Shown: positions 25,301 to 40,300 of the stretch, one piece after another
How positions within the stretch are numbered: position 1 is the stretch's first letter
Layout: each line of letters begins with the position of its first letter
NCBI GenBank assembly: GCA_946406115.1
Contig: OX291547.1
Span: forward strand, 12,281,001-12,345,000
DNA: 64,000 bases
Reading direction: 5' to 3'
Source of the DNA: Apoda limacodes
Lineage: Eukaryota; Arthropoda; Insecta; Lepidoptera; Limacodidae
The notes under the pieces: model-generated
The model's input: only the letters and a program-made list of their open reading frames with translations
Database searches by the model: none
What the model was told of the DNA's origin: nothing
Made by a program: the position numbers and the translations under genes

Positions 25301-28300
25301 TGTGGCTTTCGCCACGGTCGCTCGACTGGTGACCTTCTAGTGTATCTCACACACCGATGGGCACTAGCCATTGAGAGTCAGGGGGAGGCATTGGCATGTA
25401 GCCTGGACATAGCGAAGGCGTTCGATCGGATCTGGCACCGGGGTCTTCTATCGAAGTTGCCATCTTACGGAGTGCCCGAGGGTTTGTGCAAATGGGTGGC
25501 TAGCTTTTTGTCCGGCAGACGCATACGAACCGTAGTTGACGGTAGTTGCTCTGATAGCATGGACATTTATGCTGGTGTCCCGCAAGGCTCTGTGCTGTCT
25601 CCTACGCTGTTTCTACTGCATATTAATGACATGTTGGACATCAACAACATACATTGCTATGCAGATGGCAGTACTGGAGACGCTTTTTACACGGGTCGTG
25701 CAAACGTCCCTCGTTCCGTTGTGGAGGAAAACCGCGAAGAACTTGTGTCTCAAGAACATCTAAATAATAACCGATGTTAGAACTGTCATTTCGTACACCC
25801 CTGCTCGAGGTTAATTTGGACACCAGTTTCCGAACGACTGAGTGTTATCAATAGGGACAAAAAGTACGAAGTATACATGTAACGGCGAATACATATTTGA
25901 GGAAATATAGATTCTTTAATGGCCTCATAGCAAAATTTGCCATTCTAACACAACTGTATGACATCCGATGATTGTCCAAACTTAGTAATTTGGAACGGAA
26001 GTTTATTTAGTTGTAAAAAACTTAATAACGAATCGATTCGGAAATTTATGCACCGACCGACTTACACACATAGTTATGTGCAGCTAACGGGACTGATAGA
26101 AAACTTTTTAGCACACCACAAATGGTACATAAAGTTACCATCTTACGGACTACCCGAGAGTTTGTGCAAATGAGTGGTTAACTTTCTGTCCGGCAGACGT
26201 ATATGAGCCGTTGTTGACTCTGACTGGGGACGGGTAAACTTGGTCCGATTCAACCCTACAAAGACACAAGTAGTTCACCGCTAAGAAAACTCCATTCACT
26301 GTAGTCCCACAATTCCAGAACACTCCCCTCTCCATCTCCAAGAGCATTGGGATCCTTGGTGTCGACATCTCCAGCGATGTTCAGTTCCAAGATCATTTAC
26401 AAGATAAGGTGAAGCTGGCGTCCAAAAAACTTGGTGTACTCAACAGAGCGAAGCAGTACTTCACGTCGAGGCAAAGGTTGTTACTTTACAAGTCGCAAGT
26501 TCGGCCCCATATGGAGTACTGCTGCCATCTCTGGGCAGGTACACCCTTATACCAGCTTGGCCCCTTTGACTCGGTTCAACGACGGGCTGTGAGAATTGTC
26601 GACGTTTCCAAACTCACTTGCGGTATCGAGACCTTAAGTCTGAGGAGAGACTTTGCCTCACTGTGTGTATTCTACCGCTTGTACAATGGGTTGTGTTCTG
26701 AGGAATTGTTCGAAATGATGCCCACGGCTACTTTCTACCATCGCACCGCTCGCCATCGGCAGGGAATTCATTCTCACACTTTAGAACCTAAATGGTCGCG
26801 TACAGTGCGGTTTCAGAGAAACTTCCTCCCGCGAACGCTTAAGTTGTGGAATGAGCTCCCTGCCAAGGTTTTCTGCAAGGACTATAATATGGAGTTCTTC
26901 AAGAAAGAGGTTATTAGATTTCTGAAGGGTCGGCAACGCGCAAGTGATACCCCTGGTGTTGCAAGCGTCCACAGGCTACGGTGACCGCTTACCATCAGGC
27001 GGACCGTTAGCTTGTTTGCCACCTTAGTGGTATAAAAAAAAAAAAAAATATGTTTGTATGAAGCCCGCTGCGAGGCGCCGCGAAGTGTATCCTCTTAAGT
27101 AAGACAGCAAGGTTAAAATTAAACTCTCTTTTTGGAAATGTGGGTATAGAAAATACTTGTTTTCTTGTTGCTTGTATTCTTCTCCCAGCTAAACCATATC
27201 AATATTATAAGCGAAAGTAGCTGTCTGTCTGTCTGTCTTCACGCTTTAACCGATTAAGATGAAGTCACGTCAAGTGCGAGCCGGTTTTTTTCTATAATTG
27301 AGGAGTTGCCGTTGAGAACCTACACCGATAACGGAATTAAGGGGTTGTGAAACCGCGGGCAAAAGCTAGTATAGTATAATCCTATTTGAATAAATTTTCC
27401 ATTACATACTAAATCAAACACACAAACAGTAAACCTGTAATTATACTTATTAGTTTTATATCACATCACCTTTATCTTCGTAACATACCTACAGTTTTAT
27501 TGTAAAACAATTCGCCGCACCTATACAACGACTTATGGCCTATACTGTAGGAATTTTCAATTATAGTTATATATAAGACCATCTGTGCTTATAGCCTACA
27601 TAGTGTTGGAATAAGCAAATATAAAACCGATTAAGTTATATATGGAAAGTTTGTTAATTGAAGGTCATTACTTGACATTTAAACAAAACGAGCAATTTTA
27701 CCTACTGCTTTATAACATTGATATAGTAGACGATAAAGGAAGGAAAAATGAATCTGATGGAATGAGCTCCCTGCTAAGGTTTTTTCTAGGGACTGCAATA
27801 CGGGGTTCTTCAAGAAAGAGATAATGATCCCGATTACCTACCGCTTCACATTAGGCGGACCGTAAGCTTGTTTGCTACCTTAGTGGTAGTAAGAAAAAAA
27901 TACATACCTCCATATAAATGTCTATATTGCTTATCAAACAGGTGGAAGACACTGGCGTGTGCTTTTAAAAGGTTGTGTGTGCAAAGATATTCGGCTATGC
28001 CATGTCGATTAAGCGCTGGTGCTCTGTAAGTGCCACCGTACCCCTCTAGACAAGTCTGCATCGGCTCGTTAAAAGTCACCCAGTACTTCACTTTGTCACC
28101 AAAATTCTCAAATAAAACCTTAGCATAATCAGTGAAATAATCCACTATGTGCGCATTCGTCCAACCACCAATGTCTTGCAATCTTTGAGGTAGATCCCAG
28201 TGGTATATCGTGACCATTGGAGTCACATTATATTTCACTAATTCGTCAATAAGATTTTTGTAATACTTAATGCCAAGCGGGTTAATGTCGTTGGCAAGTC

Positions 28301-31300
28301 CTGTAGGGAGAACCCTCGGCCATGATATAGAAAATCTGTAAATGTCGACTCCAAGTTCATGTACCATTTCAGCGTCTCTCTTGTAGAGATGATAGGAGTC
28401 AGCTGTAACGTCAGCATTGGACCTATCCTTAACAAATTCTGGATGGTTATGTATTAAATGATCCCAGATACTTGGTGATTTTCCTGTAAGAAAACAATAT
28501 TCATTTATGAATGTAATCGGTACTTCACGTATTGTATAAAATTACCACAACCTCATTTCAAGACGAGTTACTTATACATAAGCAAATATTTTCTTTCTCG
28601 CTATCAGCGTTAATCTGTGAACACAATAAATTTAAGACTTGACTGCAATTTACTTTGCACTATCGTTAAGTAGGTGCAGTACAGATTTAACTTAATAACC
28701 AAATTGTCAGTTGAAATTTAATCAATAATAGGTATCAAAAACGTAGATAATAAATTACAAAAAGAATGTGTGACTGAATACGTTAAATTCCTATAAATAC
28801 TTTTCCAAATCTAAAATTAAAATTGCATTTTTAAATTATTTTATTTTAATAACTTTGCAGTTTTATTTGGCCCTAGCATAAAATTAATTTATATCATTAA
28901 TGATGGCAAATCATAAAATCCAAATCGAGTATCGATGGTAACCTGGCTTAAACATTCTGGCATAAGGATTCCATGGCAACAATTGGCATAATCAGTAGTT
29001 TTGTAAATAACAAAGTTGACTGTCCTGCACAGGAAAAAAAACCGTTCGTTAAAACTTAGTTTCTTTAAACTAAGTTTTAACTTAAAACCTCGAAAAACAT
29101 AAGTTATCGTTGGAAGTTACTTAGCTTTTAGGGTACCTATGTCTTTAGTTTATTACAAGTGTACAAATGGACAATAGTTATGCGCTGTTTTTGTGTTTTT
29201 GTTATTTTACATGTCCATTGTGAGAGCATATAAAAAACTCACACAAAGTTGAGGCAATTTGCTATAAAATTGATTTAAATCACAGAAAATTCTATTTGTT
29301 AATATACCGAGACATTTAGCAAAAGTAAAACAAAAATTTATTTGAATTTAATTTAATTCAAATTAATATTTTATTACACGCGCAGCCGCATTTACTTAAC
29401 AAAGCTATACTAAACTAAGCGATTCTTTGTCAAGATCTATGACCGCCAGTCACTTTCAGTGACAATACTAGATATACACTAGAGAAAATAATCACATGAA
29501 AATATCTTATCTATCAATTATGATCAAAATTTTCTAATTTTTCCCCTATAATGGCTATTTTTATGCAGTAAGTGTACTACTGCATAAAAGTCTTCATGTT
29601 CATGTTTTTCGTTCGTAAGAAACAGAATGACATTTTACAATTACAACTTTTGCGGATAACCAACAAACGACAGCGTGACAGCAGCTGTTTTTTGAAGCGC
29701 TACCGCTTTCACCGACAGCAAGGTCCCTTTTTTTTAAAACTTAACCTTTTTGAAAACAGTTTTTTTTTTAATTTAAATTTAAATATTAGTTATTGCCACA
29801 AAAAATAAAAACAAAGAGGTGATCATACAGACGCACCAACTTATCTGAGATCTGTCAGTTTAAGGAATGATAAATTAGCATTTTTGGGTTATTTAATCTT
29901 TGAAAATAATGACGTCAATTTGAATGCTGTTCTGATTGGTGTTGCGCTTCTGAGTCGTTCGGAAATTCCTATGTCACAACACCAATTTTAACGCAATAAC
30001 TACTATACCTCAAGTATGGCTATACTGTTTAACGTCACAAATATCAATATGATGTTTCCATAAATATGAAGTGAAAAGCCTGACCCGCCTACCCGAGTTA
30101 TTGTTCGGATATTCTCGGCATCTTCTTGTATGTAGCCACACAGAGCCAAATGTGTTGGAAAACGAAGTTACCGAACAGAAGCTTTGTAACAAACAAATTT
30201 GTTTTGACGTGACAACGTCTTATAAATTGGTTTGCCGGGTGACACTTCAAGAAACTGCGTTACGCTCCGCTCACGTTATGCGCTCACAATGAGAGCGAGT
30301 GAGAGGCACGCGCCCGCCTAAGAGCGAGAGAGACAGACATAAAATCATTGTCACGTAAAACTTTCGCCCGTATACCGACTTTACAGGCAACCAGTTTTTT
30401 TATTTTTTTATTGACATTAGCGTCGCCACTCAGATCTCAGATGAGTCTATAATGAAAAAACCTGATTTGTGCTGATTACGTGTAAATAAAATATAACAAA
30501 ATATGATTCCTTTTTGATCTGTGAATATCTTTAAAACTAAACCCGACATTAAGATTCCTTTTCCTTGAGTATGTCACATTTAGGCAAAGTACTACATAAC
30601 TAACATCGGATTAGGCTAAATTGGATCGTAAAACTTTGACGTTTGGGTAATATAATATTACTATTTGAAATGGGCTAAATTCAGTATTTACCATCTATGT
30701 TCCAGGCCCCTTCGATTTGAATTGATGCGGTCGACACACCGAACTTGAAGCTCCTTGGAAACGTGTAGTTTGTCTTTGATCCTCCAGCCAACTTAAATAT
30801 CGAAGCGTTTCTGTAATAAAAATTAAACATTGGTTGATATGTTGCTTTATTGCAACATTATTTGCAACTCTTTTGGTCGCTAATGCGACTCAAATTTGAC
30901 GTAACTTAAGTTACAATATCCTTCTCCAATAAGCTATCTCTATACTACATCTAGCAAAACCTTCTCAGCGGCTATATATTTGAAGTCAGTTAAAAAGGTT
31001 TGATTTTTCCACTCAATACGATATCCTTATTCGCCTCACACTTTATTCTTTTTTAAATAAATATCTTTCCCTAAGGTTATCCCATTATACATTTCATCCA
31101 AATCGGCTTATATGTTCAACCGCCAATACGACTACCACTTGACCATTCAAAGTATTTATGACCTTCCCCAAGGTTCTTATTGCAGTAGTAGTAACTACTA
31201 AGATATTACGATGTTATATTATTATATTCTACTACCTACTACTTAAACCTAGTGTACACTTATTCAAATTACACTTAACTTTTTCTTACGTTTTTCATTA

Positions 31301-34300
31301 TATTTGGCTCAACAGTTCAGCCCAATTTCTTTTAACCCTCTGTGTCCAAATACGAATCACCCTTGACGTTTTTAAGTAGCCTATGTTCTTCCCCAAGGTG
31401 TGAGCTAATCCCGTACCAAATTATAACGAGAACGGTTCAGTAAATCGGATAGAAGATAACAGACGCACAGACAGAAACATGTTCATATTGTTAGTATGTG
31501 CAAAAAGCGAAAAATGTCAAGTGACACAGAAATATTCTATGTCGAAAGAAGAAAAAAACCCGCAATCAACTAGATACATGGCTGTGACGTCGCATGCATT
31601 GCTTTCACGTTAAAACAGTCGGACACTTTTTAAGGCTCCGTAGCCAAATAGCAAAAACGAAACCCTTATAAATTCATCACGACCGTCCATCCGTTTGTAC
31701 GTCATAGCCTTATAATTCCGTTCCGTTCGTTCGAATAATTTTATTATTTTATGAGTACCTAATTATGTATAAAAAAACTATAAAGCAGGATTGCACCTAT
31801 ACTAACTTTGACGTTAACTAGCCATCAAAAATGGGAGATTGTATGAAAATTTGCTTAGTCTATATTTATTTTTTAAACTTAACCGGCAAGTTTAGTAAAC
31901 CACTAGCTCGTTAACTTAAAAAATTAGCTGTCGATAGAAATTTCCATGGAATTCCCATTTTTGCAACCGTTAACGTCAAAGTTAGTTTGTCCAACCAAGC
32001 AATAGAATAATACAGAAAGGTAGAAACATTTCAAAAATCCTTTTTTATTACTTAATATTCCATCTACTCAGTTTTCTTGTATTCCCAAGTTGTATATAAA
32101 TGTATGTAAGCACATATATCTATATGTATTTCCACAAATAACCAATTTAACATTTCGGCAAATTTAAAATAGTCTATGTCTATTAAGTTCAATCTATATC
32201 TATTTTTGCTGTATAATAATCTATATCTATATTTATATAGCGTGGAACTATGGTAACTCCTTAATTGAACTAGATAAAGGTACTCTTTTGAGATAATGAT
32301 CGGGTTTTAACGCGACGGTTAGTGTACGAAAACTTACCTTCTTTTGGGTGCCGACGTAGAAGCCGACGCCCGTGAACTACAGTCAGACATACCGTGACCA
32401 CAAAAAGGTGCAATCCTCATCTAAACTTCGGCACTCATATAAGGTACGTTTCCGTACACTTACCGTCGCGTCAAGACCCGATTATTATTTAAAACTGTGA
32501 TCTAAAACGGGTATTAACACTACACGGTATTCAGGGTCCCTAACCCTGATTTAGGGTGGTCTAATAACAGTTAGGAGAAAGGTTCCCTAATTAGGGCGAC
32601 CGAAGAGGCCCGATATATCTAGCTCCCTGACTTCCTTACTACCGGACAGTGTTATAGGGCGCTTTTTCTATAAAAGGAGTTACTAAACATAATATCTCTT
32701 CAAATTCAACACAGCTAACTCTTAGGTTATTTTTTAGATCTGACGACTTCAGTACACTAAGTATGTGCATGATATTTGAAAACTCTGCTCGTAATTGTAA
32801 GTATTCCTTCGCCAGATTTTTCTCTTTTTTTTTAATTGTCATGCTACAAACTACAACGGGTCCACCAAAGCCAAATTACAGCGGGCGTGCAACACTTGTG
32901 AATTCACAACTGAGTAAGGGTTATATCGACCGGCCAGAGTAATAAGCGGCTCCCTAAATACCACATCCACCCTCGCCACAGGGCCCTGAATACCGTGTTG
33001 TGTAAATACTATATTTCAAATGAGTAAAAGTCGCAGAAGTTTAAAATTAACAAAAGTACTCTTTACTACATCCCTTTAGCTAGTTGGTTAGTTGGGCGTA
33101 TGTTTTCCATACTTAGCCTCATAATTGAGCCATTTTACGTAGGTACATAACCAATTTGCCTATCGTGGGTTACTTATATCACTTCAGCTATGTCGAGAAA
33201 TCCAGGAGGTAGCCGATGCTACTTTGTGCCTTTCTTATGGTTTCCAGACTGTTAAGAAGCTTTGTCCGATGATCGCTCACACTTCTGTAGTACAAGATTC
33301 TAGGTAGGTCGCATAAGTTTTTCATTCTCGATTATAATATAAAATCGGCCAAGTGCGTGTCGCACACGCATTATGTTAGGGTTTCTAAATATTTAATACT
33401 GGACAACTTCTGAACTGAATTTTTCAAAACAATTTCAATTGAACGTATTTACAAAGCTCTATCATTATGTTTTGTTTTAGATTTTAAGATCATGCTGTTC
33501 AAAAATTGCAGGCGAAGGGACGAAATTTTTTTCAACTTTCGGAACTAAGAACTCGCCAAAAGTATATCTCCGGGAAAAGTTATTATAACAACCTTGAATT
33601 TGGAATGCCTCTTGAACGACACCCCACACATTTGGGTGCAGGAAAAAAAAATTCCTCCAGTCCTTAACTGCTTGAATATATGTGCTTAATGTAGATGCTA
33701 AAAAATAATTACCATGCTAAGTTGTATTTACAGTAACTTACATCGAAAATTTATAGTGGCTAAGATAGTATTTTTTAGACGCGCATTGATGGTGGCTGAC
33801 TTAGTGATTCAGAGGACAATGTAGATTTTTAGAGGAGAATAATGCTATTAAATAGAAGTCAGTTTAATTAGCACCCATTAAAAATTATGACTATAGTACT
33901 AATAATGAGTAGTATACATTGATGGTGATGACTAGTTGTCATAAAGACACTGGCGGTTGCTTATAACATTACTAATTATAAGTAGGTTCATTGTATATGA
34001 TTGACAAAAGAACTTTAAATGGAAATAAAAAAAATGTTCAGAAAACTTAACAACCATTGCAATACTGAGTATTAAATTATTTTTTTCACACACCCCACAC
34101 ATTAGGGTGCTGAAAGAAAAACCTCAAGTCAGTATCTATATGCAAAGCTAAATATGGTTTTCTTAATTTAATTAGAAAGTTGAATGGTGGTTTATATAAT
34201 ACACCTTTCTGTATTTTATAGGAATCGATGCGAAGACGACTAAATTATAAGGCACCCTTCAGGACGTCAGGACGGAGATGACCAAAATTAGTTCTAGGAT

Positions 34301-37300
34301 TTCATACGCAACTAAGCCCACGCTGTCTGTCTGTCCCACCTTCAATGGGCTTTATCTGTAAAACTAAAGAATGTATAAGGCTGAAATTTTCACAGAATAT
34401 CTCTCTGTGTGCAAAGGGTTTCATTGCACTCACAAGGGGCAGCTGAAGTCTTTGCTATCGCAAAATAGCGGTGGAGGAGCTTATCAGACTGTACCGCAAT
34501 GTAAACGACGTTTCTGCTTTCTTTTTAAGGACTGCGTGGACCCTTTGACCCCCTTCTGTGGCTCCACTTACCCATCAAGTGCTTAGCACTGTCATCAATA
34601 GCTTCTCCTTGTGTGCCCTCTGTTCCGTTGCCTCGTGAACTATATGCTCTTTTTTTTTAGACTTAAGAAAGACTTTTCCAGTTTTTCAAATTGGTATTTT
34701 CGGCAAAATAAAGTTCACCTGTATTGTTACACTCAAAAAATATTTAACCATCACTCAGTTGTTCACAACATACTAACTCTCTACATATACGGACAGCAGG
34801 TTTAAGTAGTAATTAGTAGCAGAGACCACTATATTAATTCATTAAACAATTAATTGCCTAAACTTACAGTCAATGTTGTTAAATTTCTAACAAACATTAG
34901 TCTGTAAATTTAAACAACGTAACTTCTTTAAGACAATAAATTGTGAACTGCTACGTTAGTCAATTTCTAACTGTCAACGAAACCGTCTAGTCTGCTGCAG
35001 CAGCTAATTTACTCCGTCAATAAAACAAATTTTGTTCTGACATTGTAACTTATTTAGTCAATTAAAAATTATAAGTATTAACCAGGAGAGAACGTTATAG
35101 GTACAAGTACAACTTTTATTTGTTCTATAAATAGGTATATACAAATTACTTTGAGTAGAAAAAACAAAGCTTTGTTATTGATTGACTGAACTCATATTAG
35201 CAATTGGACTTGCTGTCTGTATAAAGTAAAATAAGATGTTTCGATAGCTTAAATGCACCTATAATACTTTAAACGCAATCTCCACTAGACACACTCGTAC
35301 ATTATAACGCGTCCTATATCAATGCCCTGCTAATACGTGCGTGTTTTAAAATACAAGTAGCACCCTCTAGTGACATTCTGGTAAAACAATAAATATATTG
35401 ATACTACAGCTATTTGTTAATAAAACAAACTCTGCCCAGCTGCGGTTGCTAATTAGTCTGTCAATGAAACACGCTCTGTTCTGGTGATGAGAATGCTAAT
35501 ATGCTAGTAATTCTAAATAAATGTGTCTGCTCATTCAACAGTCTTTTCTGTCAAACTAATTTACATCAAATGTTTACTTTAAACAACGGTCAAGTCGGTT
35601 CGTTTAATTGTTCTAAATCTGCTCATACAACTTATTTGATTTCTATATTAGCCTATTATAGTTAGCAAATCTAGCAAATTAAAGTTAGCTATGCGATTTA
35701 ACGGTTTTGGATTGGTTATGAGTAACGAATTGACGGCCGTTGTATTAGTAAAAAAAAACATTTATGAGTAACAAAGTTCCTTTAACATACCAAAAAACAG
35801 TACTCTGCTAGCCTCATATTTTTTGAGTGTAGGTATATTTTAGCTTTTCATTAGTAAAGAATTTACAAACCAAGTGTTTCGAACATTGTTGCCTTTTCTA
35901 AACTTAGACTTGACATAAATATTTTTAAAAACCTTGTTATACTCGTAGATATAAATTCGCAACCAGTTTTTATAACTGTGCCGAATTTCAAGTTGGCGTA
36001 TAGTGCAACAAACATCTGACCTTCTGGCCTTTTGGTCGCTAGTGTCGTTATAAGTTCGAACCATTTCAATATGCCAACCGTATTTTTGATTTTTGACTAC
36101 CGGGTCTAAAAAGTTTATATATATATAGTTGCATAGCTGCAGAGGTTATATATTATATAAGCAAAATCTTTGCGCCATGAATTCTTCAAAATAATATCTA
36201 AGTTCGTTAACAGCTGTCGCACTAATAAACAGTCTTTGTCAAACAATTGCTGATATTCGGAAACTATTTATTAAAATATAAGTAATAGACTATTACACCT
36301 ATTTCAAAATTAAAGCAGTTTAAAGTTCGCTTTTTAGTACGTGAGCTCTAACGTGGCGCTAGCGGCGCGAAGTAGAAGGAATTCACAGAGTGCGCCCAGT
36401 GCAGTTACACTGTAAACTGCTATAGGTACGCGCACTGATGTACAGAACGAACAGAGTTTGTACAACAACAACTTCATCTGCACCGGAAAAATTTATAATA
36501 GTGCCTAAAGACGTAATTGTTAATGGGTCAGCCACAAGAACAGATGAGCTCTCTACAAAAACAAGAGCATTTTTCTGTGAAGATCATTTTGACAAAAGTG
36601 TTTATTTAGATATCTACCAAATAAGTAATACTTAGATTTTCTACGCTATACCTTCTTTTATAAGATCTTTTTGTTACCTACTTGCTTTGGGTTGGGCTCC
36701 GTTGAAATACCTACAGTAGGTAGTTTAGTGCGCGGCAAACAAATACATCCACATTTCACATACACGCAAAATGTTTTGCTTTCGTTTCATCATTAAAATT
36801 AACGAATCACATAATGACATGGAATGGAATACACCTACACCTCCAAACATTACAAAGAGCTAATATAGCTAGTAATAATCTGCTTCAGCTAAATTTCAGG
36901 TATTTATATGAAAAAAAAGCTAGAAGATTTTTATAAGTGGCGAGAATTCAGCAATGTGCCAAAAACTATTTTTTACGATTATTTTTTTTAAATATGCTTA
37001 TCCTTAATGTGTTTTATTTTATCAGTTAAAGATAAAATCTTGTACGCAACTGTACAAAATTTGTATGTTTGTACTCGCGCCATGTAAAAACTATCTTCAT
37101 TTCATTACAGCATACATTACAACATAAATTACAAAATAGGTATTCTAAACTTACACTATTAGATTAACAATGCGAGCCGAGAATACGTAAAATGCTTACA
37201 CGCGCGGTGGGGCTATGAAGTCAGCCGAGGGACGGTCGTCTTTTTCGACCGTTTTGCGGATCAGGCATTTTACCAAAAATTTTGATTGTCTATATCTCGG

Positions 37301-40300
37301 TCACTTTTTTTTTTTAATAGTTTAAAACAGTTTTTTTTACATAAGAATACATGTCGACGCAAATCGCTTATTGAATCGATACTTCTAAACTTAGTGATAT
37401 AGATTATGACAGGTTAATAATCAAAGACTCTATTGCTGCTATAACAAATATGCCCAATGCAAGTTCTCACACTTATTTCCGCCAGGAAATAAACAATTTA
37501 TTATCCGGCTTCCATGTTCGCGGCTAGATTTATATAAAATAATCAACAATTTCCTTTCAAAGTCAACATGTCAAACTGTCAGCATTATGGCAACTTAAAA
37601 CTACAAGGTTACCCGCCCGTGTCCATAGGTACTATAATATGTAACTGCGGTGTGTCAAAACAATTATGTTTAATCGTAATAAGGGTCTGAATTCATTGTA
37701 TTACCAATAATAGTAGACCAATAAAATTAAGTGTTATTTGCATTATTTATTTACAACTTACATTGTGCGTTTATGATTTTAAATCAAATAATTAATAATA
37801 CAGTTGTAAGACATTGCCACTTTAATGTTAAGTATTACATACTTTTCAATCTAGTTCGATATTTAATGTAAAAATGCTTATAAGTAGTTGGCAACGATTA
37901 TTATATACATTATTGCAATGAACACAAGATCGTCATACTTTTGTTACCATCACGAATGTATCATTTATCGCCGAAGAGATAAAATATGGTCAGAGACAGT
38001 TCGACTGCTTCGGCGAGCTGTTAAGATGCCCGTGATAGGTATTCCAATCTCCGATGGTACCTAATCCTTACCGAACGTGAAAGGGGGTGAGCATTTTGCT
38101 ATATATCGGGCACGAGCCAAACTCTACACAAGTTTTACAAAACACAAATTGCAACTTTTCTGTATGTAGGTACTTATAGGGGTCCGAGAATTATTTCTAC
38201 TGCAGTCATCTTATGTTGGGATTTAGGGCAGTTTAAAAGGCTGTGAGAGGATGAAAAAGTAAAATTAAAACATAAGAAAGATTAGTATAAATTAAATTTT
38301 AACAATAGAAAACTACGCATTCCCGACAATAAGACTTAAAAAAAAATTCAATCCTCAAAAACGAATAAATTGTGGGCTTGTGAGGCCATTTTTTTTTTGT
38401 ATCGTAGGGTGGCGTATCGTTTGAATACGAGATTTTATTTTTTTATGTCATTCATACATATTGTTTTAAAAAGATATTGTAGAAATTTACGGTGAAGCGT
38501 CTTCCCTTTTACAAGAGTGCGTCTAAGAGTAAGGATTACAATTGCTTCCTTCCTCCTATGCTCGTCAGCCTCATACATACCCACTTTGTTAAGGCACGGA
38601 TCTACCCGAAGAATAACTATACAATTTATGTTCAAGACAGTAAATACCGATTATCTACTCGATTAGTCCTTCACTTTTACCTGAACGGCATGTTATTATA
38701 ATGATTTTTTCTTTGACTATGATACATTGTATCTTGTAAATAGACTCATTGACATTTACAAGCACAGCCGTTGAATTATTTGCGCTTTGTTATAGATAGT
38801 ATTATTTCTGCTTTGTTAAAGTGAAAGGTATCTCAGTAGGTAAGTAACGCCAATGTTCTTTTGTTATGCTAATTTTAATTACTCAACTGCGGCCATTAAA
38901 CTATTTTATTATCCGCTGACTGGGATAAAATATTTTTTTTGTTGAATATAAAATACTTAATTTATTATAAACCTATTTCTATTAGCTAGTAGGTTTTACC
39001 CGCGGCTCCGCCCGCGCTGAATTCGGTTATTGGCGTGGAATTTCTGCGACTACTCCTTTATTTTATACTTAGGAAGTTTGTTATAGCAAGCTTTAATTCT
39101 GCAGGAACTTTTGTATTTTCCGGGATACCTCTAACAATCTTTGTTTCAAAAATCACCTCAATCGGGTTCTCTATATAAAGCGACATAGCAATAACAAACA
39201 AACATGCTTTTACGAATATTTAGTAGGGATAAAAACAACTATTCATAAAAAACGACTAAGCACGTGTCCTACGCGCATTAAGTAATAGGGTTCCGTAAAA
39301 TGAGAATTATTATTGCAGGTAGATATCTGAAAAACTTGTAAACTGATTTGGTTCATTTTGTTATTGTGGTTCCTATTTAAAAATCTCAAACCAATGAATC
39401 GTAATAATTAAATCAATTGTGTGAAATTTTCAGACGCAAGCTTTTCAACTTCCTCGCAAATTAAGCACTCCGTTTCATTGCGTTCCGAAACTACTTGACA
39501 AACATAAAGAGACCTATCCAGCGGTACCCTATACAATTGGGGTGCGCGGCAAAAATGGTTCCCGAGTGCAAGGTATGGAGAGTAGAGCTACCCTAAATAT
39601 TTTTATCATTTATATAAAACTATAAGGCTGTGAATATTCGTAGAATTTTCTGTTGAATTGCTTTGGAATCGATCAAAAGACACGGGAAATATAAGGCTGT
39701 GACATACTGACATACGGACGGACATGACTACGAAACATTTATAATAGCACTATGAATATTTCATTCTTTGGCACAAAACAAAACCAGCAATTTTTTTTTA
39801 AAGCCGTAAAGGTACTTCTAATTTAGTGCTATCCTTAAATGCCAATGGCAATAGCAACATGTTTCGTCATGTTCGTTTTTACTAACAAATGTAACGTGTA
39901 AGGTCCCATATGTCACAGCCAGGGTTCAAAAGCGATAATCATCATCTTATCGCGATTAATACTATAACTTTATATTGAATCACAATAATATTTTTATTAC
40001 CGAGATAGATTAATGAATACTTTTCACTAAAAATATTTTTAACAAAATCTGTACATATATTATGTCCAAGTTCTTTAAATATCCACAACTTGAATAGTAA
40101 CAGCTCAACTGGGACTTACCGTTACAATAAGCTACACCCACAGACGTAACGTACGCAAATATAAGTCGTGTAGTATATTTAACTATAGTTTAAAGCACGT
40201 GCATACTTCAGCTAAAAAGTTCTAAAAATGATATTTAGACAGGCGAGTGAGTGCTCTATGCAAGTTCTCTCGACGCGATTTGGCCGCACTTTACTCTGAC

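Larger units (their letters stand above)
19546..27907 (-). other. Beta-glucosidase intron 3
   Basis: This 8.4-kb phase-1 intron is almost entirely transposon sequence: a family A tail and RTE fragment (20091-20468), a chimeric minus-strand LINE (20469-21705), inverted-repeat arms (22805 and 27052), two plus-strand family A pieces (23030-27046), and a last family A tail (27756-27897) touching the splice donor of exon 3. The stretches 19560-20085, 21710-22400 and 27375-27640 are AT-rich with nothing I can name. Confidence 0.7.

Noticed and set aside
28238..28435. 65-codon minus-strand frame overlapping exon 3
   Set aside because: It is a shifted frame of the real exon; the other frame carries the conserved family 1 motifs through the same bases.
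30205..30393. The 200-bp repeat as a solo LTR (it begins TG and ends CA)
   Set aside because: The second copy does not show a matching flanking duplication, no polyadenylation motif is clear, and the length is short. It is left unclassified.
34371..34805. Two plus-strand frames of 71 and 64 codons
   Set aside because: No motif, no splice context and low-complexity Phe-rich content in AT-rich sequence; consistent with chance.
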